Shown in pieces: positions 33,301 to 37,349 of a DNA stretch of 37,349 nt. A program made the translations under genes and the position numbers. Numbering within the stretch: position 1 is the stretch's first letter; each line of letters begins with the position of its first letter. The stretch comes from Catenaria anguillulae PL171 (Eukaryota > Blastocladiomycota > Blastocladiomycetes > Blastocladiales > Catenariaceae). The notes under the pieces are model-generated. The model did not search any database. It was not told the origin of the DNA and was given only the letters and a program-made list of their open reading frames with translations. Location: positions 1-37,349 of the forward strand of contig MCFL01000227.1 in NCBI GenBank assembly GCA_002102555.1, read 5' to 3'.

Positions 33301-35687
33301 CTGCCCTGCCCCTCATGCGTGCGCTCCACCGAACTGAGCCCGCCAACTCCATGCCTGCTTTCCTTATCGCCGCTGCGTGCTGGTCTCCGTGCCCCTCCCA
33401 CATCACCTGCCTCTGTTCTTTTTTGTTTTTTGTTTCTTTTTTTGGGGCAGGGGATTGGGCCGTTGCAACATGTGGTGAGGCATGGGATCTGGATGCTGTT
33501 GGGCAAGGCGGGCGCTGGAGGGTGGGTGAGATCACGGCAGGAGCCAAGTGTGCGGAACCGGGTTCGATTCAGAGCCGAGTTGGGAAGCAGTGCGGACGGG
33601 AAGGCAGGTTGATGTGGACAGCACGAGGCAGAGGAGAGCTCTTGATTGCCTGACACATATTGTATCGTTTCGCTCTGCGTTCGCTTGGTCACCATTACTA
33701 ACTACCAATGTTGTCTTCCTGGATTATTTCATTAGGACTCGCGCCTCGCCCACTCGGCACTCCTGCCTCAATTCCGAGCTCAACTGCAGGCCCAGCAACA
33801 GCAGCAGCAACAGCAAATGCACCCCCACCTGGGTTCGGCGGGTTCCAACCCCAACCACACCAGCCTACTCCAGTCGCAGCAAGCACAGCCAATGTCGCTC
33901 CGCCACCTGGGTTTAGCGGGTTCCCAGGCAGCCCATTTGCCCCCACACCATCAGCTGCCGCTCAGTTCAACAACATCAACGCAAGCGGCGCATTTGGCGG
34001 CCATTCTGCAACAGCAACAGCAGCAGGGTTCGGCATCGGGGCCGGGACTCCAAGCACACCATTTCCTCAGCCAACAGCAGCATCAGCAGGCGGGCCTGCA
34101 GCAGCAGCAGCAACCGTCTCCAGTACACCCGGATCATCTGTACCAACAGCAGCTGCTGCGCGAGGCTTTGCGCGGCCGGCGCTAGGCCCGCCGCCAATGA
34201 CGCCCGGCGGCGAGTATACACCTTTGCCCATTCCTCCCCCTGCGCCTTCTTCGTCATCCGCCTCTGCTGCCGCCGCCAATGCATTTGCCAACTCGTACTT
34301 TACCCCTCCTCTCCAGCCACACCTAGCTGCTGCCGCCGCGTCCGGCCTCCAATCGCCCTCGGCGTTTGCGTCGTCGTCGTCTTCGTGGCCCGCACCTGCT
34401 GGACTTTCTTCCTCTTCTGCGCTATCCTCAGCTTCTTCGTTCCCGCCTCCAACCTCGGCTGGATTCAACTTCAACATGCCCACACCGACAAGCTCTGGTG
34501 CCTCGTCGCAAAGCAACTTGGCAAAGGACACGACTCCGTCCACCCCCATGGTCACCTCCACGTACACGCCCTCGCAACCCGTCAAACCCAACATTCCTCC
34601 GCCTCAGCCCCACAACCGCGTTCTCATTTTGCGCTCGGACAAGAAGCCCGAGCCCGTCAAGGAAACTGCCCCCGTTGATGCCGCCACCTCGGACAAAGCC
34701 CGTGATCCAAGTCCATCCCCTGCGCCTCGGACCAAGAAGGGCAGAGCAGCCGCGGCAGCCGCCGCCGCCGCCGCCGCCAAGGAAAAGGAGGAGGCCGCCA
34801 AGAAGCAGGCGGCGCAGGCCAAGAGACAAGCTCCGCCGACCGCGGCGCCTGCAGAAAAGGCACCGACGCCCACTCCCGCTGCCCCCGCATCGTCAAGTGA
34901 CGCCGAGCCCGCGGTTTCTCCCACATCCCCAGCAGCATCCGATCAAGCCCAACCCGATGCCGAGTCTACTGATCCTCCAGCTGTCGCCGACGCTGAACCC
35001 GAGCCCGAGGTCCAACAAGAAGCGCAAACGCTTCTGCTCGACGGCACTGAGCTGCCCATTTCGCTGTTTGGCGAGTCGCGCGCCACCGACTCGCTGTTTG
35101 GCCAACTGTTTGAAGCCCAGCCGGCCAACGGCACGCTTCCGCCGTCGCCCATCTCGTACGGCCTTGTGCCCAACGATGCGCCGCTTGCCTCCACGTCCCA
35201 GTTGCTATCTGCGCTCGGGCTCGCGGATGTGATGCGCGATGTAGATGCGTGGGCACATCAGGTACTGACCGACGCGGCGGCCACGGGTTCGGGGGCCGCG
35301 GCAGCGCCCGCGGGTGCGTCGTCGCTCGACATGGATCAGCTTGTCGCCACACTGCAGTCCTTCTTTGATCGGGGCGCACAGGTGCTCTTTGGGTACGCGC
35401 CGCCGCCCGCGTCGGCTGTACCTGGGCACTTGGGTGGCGACGACGGGGACGAGGGGAGCAAGAATGGGTCCGGTAATACGTCGCGCGGCGACAAGGAGGT
35501 GGAGACGGTCACCGAGTTTTTGGCCAAGTTGCAGGCCGAGTTTGACGGTTTCAATAATGAGTACGTCAAGGCCGACGTATTGGATGCGTTCAAGGAAGAG
35601 TTGGCAGAGGCCAAGAAGGAGGCGGCGCATTGGGAGGCCAGGTTGACGCAGGCAAGGAAGAAGAATCGCAAGGCTGGGATTGCGTAA
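30333..35687 (+). CDS. NOT4: NOT4, CCR4-NOT E3 ubiquitin ligase (RING-RRM-CCCH) with long Q/P/A-rich tail
   Basis: Four exons: 30333-30449, 30549-31147, 31237-33128 and 33736-35687 (1519 aa). All phases agree (0, 2, 1). The C4C4 RING uses Cys17, 20, 34, 36, 41, 44, 56 and 59 (CPCGYQ / ICRFCWNHIR). An RRM spans about 116-202 (TLVYVTNMPP, YFGQFGRILKLSI) and a CCCH finger uses Cys207, Cys216, Cys221 and His225. NOT4 ubiquitinates ribosome-associated and other targets and works with CCR4-NOT in mRNA decay and co-translational quality control. Beyond residue 240 the tail is disordered. It holds a highly charged Ala/Glu/Arg helix (~370-490), Gln clusters, PPPGF/PPPGM motifs and a short helical C-terminus (EFLAKLQAEFDGFNNEY, DAFKEELAEAKKEA). 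Intron 3 is 607 bp, far longer than any other here. The protein is much larger than human or yeast NOT4. Confidence 0.93.
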
Positions 35688-36517
35688 AGTACCTACAAAG
35701 TTGCGCCCATGTTTTTGGTGTGTTCTGCAAGCGGCGATGGGGACAGTTGGTGCAAGTTTGCGGCCGTCTTGGTGAATACCTGCATGTCGGGAGAGACCTT
35801 TTCGTTTTTGGCTTGTGCATGTGCTTGGTTGATGCGCTTTCTCGATTGCTCCCGCACGTGCACACTGTTGTCTATCGATTCCCCCCGTCGTTCATTTCTG
35901 TTTTGTCACATATGTGTTGACCAATTTTTCCCTCTTCCCCTTCTAGTCCGTAGTCTACTGCGTACCATATCCATTGCTCTCGTTTGTTTTTGTTCCTTCT
36001 GATGATTCCTGTTGCCGATCATCCTACTGTTCAATCTTTCCTTTCAGCCTATTCCCTTGTTTGCTTTTTTTGTCGATTTCTCGTTTCTTGTTTTTATGTT
36101 CTGTCCTCTCAATTTCTGTTGTTTTCTGTTCATTCATTCTCTCTACATTGACGGCCTCGAGGGCCATTTCGCTTGGCGAAACAAGCGTTCGCCAGCGTCG
36201 TCCACGGGGCATCTTTTGCTTGCGGATGGCGGACAGAGGTTTGACGGCTCAGTCAAGTGATGCCGAGCGACTTTTTTTCGGCATCCAACTCCGCCATTGC
36301 CCATGATTATGTACCTACCATTGGGCTTCTTTGTGACGGCGGATCATTTCGTTCCAGCATGTTATGTACGATGCTTTCAACAGATTTCAGTACATATCAT
36401 CCAGTGTAGGAATCTTTTTTTCATGGTCATGTCGGCATTTATGCTTCGAGGAACACACAATTGAATATGCATAGAATAAATACAAGTATAAGCAATAGAG
36501 TCACACAAGTAACGAGT
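35688..36517. other. T/C-rich spacer between convergent genes
   Basis: 830 bp lie between the NOT4 stop and the 3' end of the second PPR gene. Much of 35890-36140 is rich in T and C on the plus strand, fitting a NOT4 3' UTR. The short frames seen are low-complexity Phe/Leu/Ser and are unlikely to be genes. No RNA gene is seen. Confidence 0.5.
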
Positions 36518-37349
36518 TTACACAGGCCTCGGCTCATCAAATCTCACTCCAGCTGAAAACACCTCCTGCCCGCCAACCCGATCCACCAACTCCCACACCC
36601 TCTTGTCCTTCAACGGCCGATTGAGTCTGGGCTCGACCGTAATCAGTGTCCCGACATCTTGGCATCTGGCTCCAACCCCTTGAGCGGCAAAATCTTGTGC
36701 ACCACATTCAATGCGCTCTCCAAGTCGCCCATGCGACAAAACGCCTCAACTGCTGACGTCCAAATGTTGACATCGGTCCCACCCCACTGCTCACGAATCA
36801 GTAAATCCATGATGGCCACAAGCCTTGCTTTGGACTTGACAAACCCGCACGAGTCCAGAATCAGCGATTGGGTCGAACTATCGGGCACAATTCCCTCGGC
36901 CAGCGCCTCGTCCCAGATGCGAAACCCGTCGGCATGCCGATTGGCAAATCCGTATGCCTTGATGCGTAATGCGACAAGTGCACGAGTCCACTTGGGTGAT
37001 GATTCACGTTGAGCCGGTTTGCAAAGGCAAGCAACTTTTCCATCCCCTCCACGTCGCCTCGCGTCACGTAATAGTTGAGAAACAGCGCGATGGATGCTGT
37101 GGACGGCGTGATGTGCTTGACCTCGATCATTTCGCGCCACAGCTTGAGTGCGTCCGTGATGCGGTCTTGGTGGACAAGGTCGTGCAGGGAGAAAGGAATA
37201 GTGAGTTCGCCCGACTGGAGCCCCGATTCGGATTGGTGCGGGTTCGGCACGGGCGAATGTCGTGAGTGCGCGGCTTGCCCGCATCAGTATTAGCATCCAC
37301 TGCCGAGGGTGGCGGAAACACTGGCCTACCTTCCTTGCGCCGCTGCAAG
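36518..37349 (-). pseudogene. Second PPR protein gene, 5' truncated by the window and frame-disrupted
   Basis: Paralogue of the PPR gene at 26-2285. On the minus strand, similarity runs from about 37250 to the TAA at 36518 but uses three frames. LKLWREMIEVK and GDVEGMEKLLAFANRL are in the first. RIKAYGFANRHADGFRIWDE, TQSLILDSCG and DVNIWTSAVEAFCRMGDLES are in the second. GTLITVEPRLNRPLKDKRVW is in the third. The changes fall near 37003 and near 36655, each equivalent to one missing or extra base. The first paralogue reads straight through both places, so introns do not explain them. Either this copy is decaying or the assembly has two indel errors here. The encoded protein continues past the window edge. 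If the breaks are errors, it would be another organellar RNA-binding PPR protein. Confidence 0.65.

Noticed and set aside
33189-33653. 154-codon frame within the NOT4 intron
   Set aside because: Low-complexity composition and an internal T-rich tract; it is better explained as intron sequence.
33605-33655. Possible box C/D snoRNA in the NOT4 long intron (TGATGT...CTGA)
   Set aside because: The C box is imperfect and there is no terminal stem next to the boxes.
34366-35232. 288-codon Arg/Pro-rich plus-strand frame inside NOT4
   Set aside because: It is a shifted reading of the NOT4 tail; the annotated frame carries the acidic and helical C-terminal segments.

Overview
The window looks like nuclear DNA of a GC-rich fungus, most likely an early-diverging zoosporic lineage (Blastocladiomycota or Chytridiomycota). 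The reasons are: genes packed on both strands with about 150-1300 bp between them; many spliceosomal introns, nearly all 63-141 bp, with GTANGT/GTGNGT-like donors and often a CTGAC/CTCAC-like branch site; long Gln, Ala and Pro tracts; and two families missing from most Dikarya, an ABI-like WAVE-complex subunit and a METTL16-type U6 snRNA methyltransferase. The lineage is an inference; no rRNA or marker gene lies in the window. I saw no CRISPR array, viral element, autonomous transposon, rRNA or convincing tRNA.

Layout. 26-2285 (+) is a pentatricopeptide-repeat (PPR) protein. 2576-5604 (-) is a secreted subtilisin-family protease in five exons. 6935-8546 (-) is a single-pass membrane protein of unknown family. 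9576-10945 (+) is mitochondrial 3-hydroxyacyl-CoA dehydrogenase. 11187-13116 (+) is a METTL16 orthologue in six exons. The 1.7 kb gap 13117-14835 holds a ~1 kb structure with ~118 bp inverted-repeat arms and a 4 x 21 bp tandem repeat. 14836-17099 (-) is an ABI-like SH3 protein with 47 consecutive Gln. 17442-18146 (+) is a protein of unknown function. 18818-19912 (-) is NECAP, an endocytic AP-2 accessory protein. 20221-21493 (+), 21645-23243 (-) and 23954-25888 (-) are three coiled-coil/disordered proteins of unknown function. 25958-26321 (-) is a probable tiny gene with a GC-AG intron. 26451-29966 (-) is SIN1, a TORC2 subunit with CRIM, Ras-binding-like and PH domains. 30333-35687 (+) is NOT4, the CCR4-NOT E3 ligase (RING-RRM-CCCH), with a very long low-complexity tail. 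36518-37349 (-) is the 3' part of a second PPR gene, paralogous to the first and broken by two frame changes.

The genes do not form an operon or a pathway cluster. Functions are ordinary housekeeping: RNA biology (PPR, METTL16, NOT4), actin and endocytosis (ABI, NECAP), TORC2 signalling (SIN1), fatty-acid oxidation and extracellular proteolysis. I did not find a convincing undescribed system. The best leads are the inverted PPR paralogue pair, the inverted-repeat element, the overlapping reading frames in the last exon of NOT4, the GC-AG-intron microprotein, and the unrecognised membrane protein.
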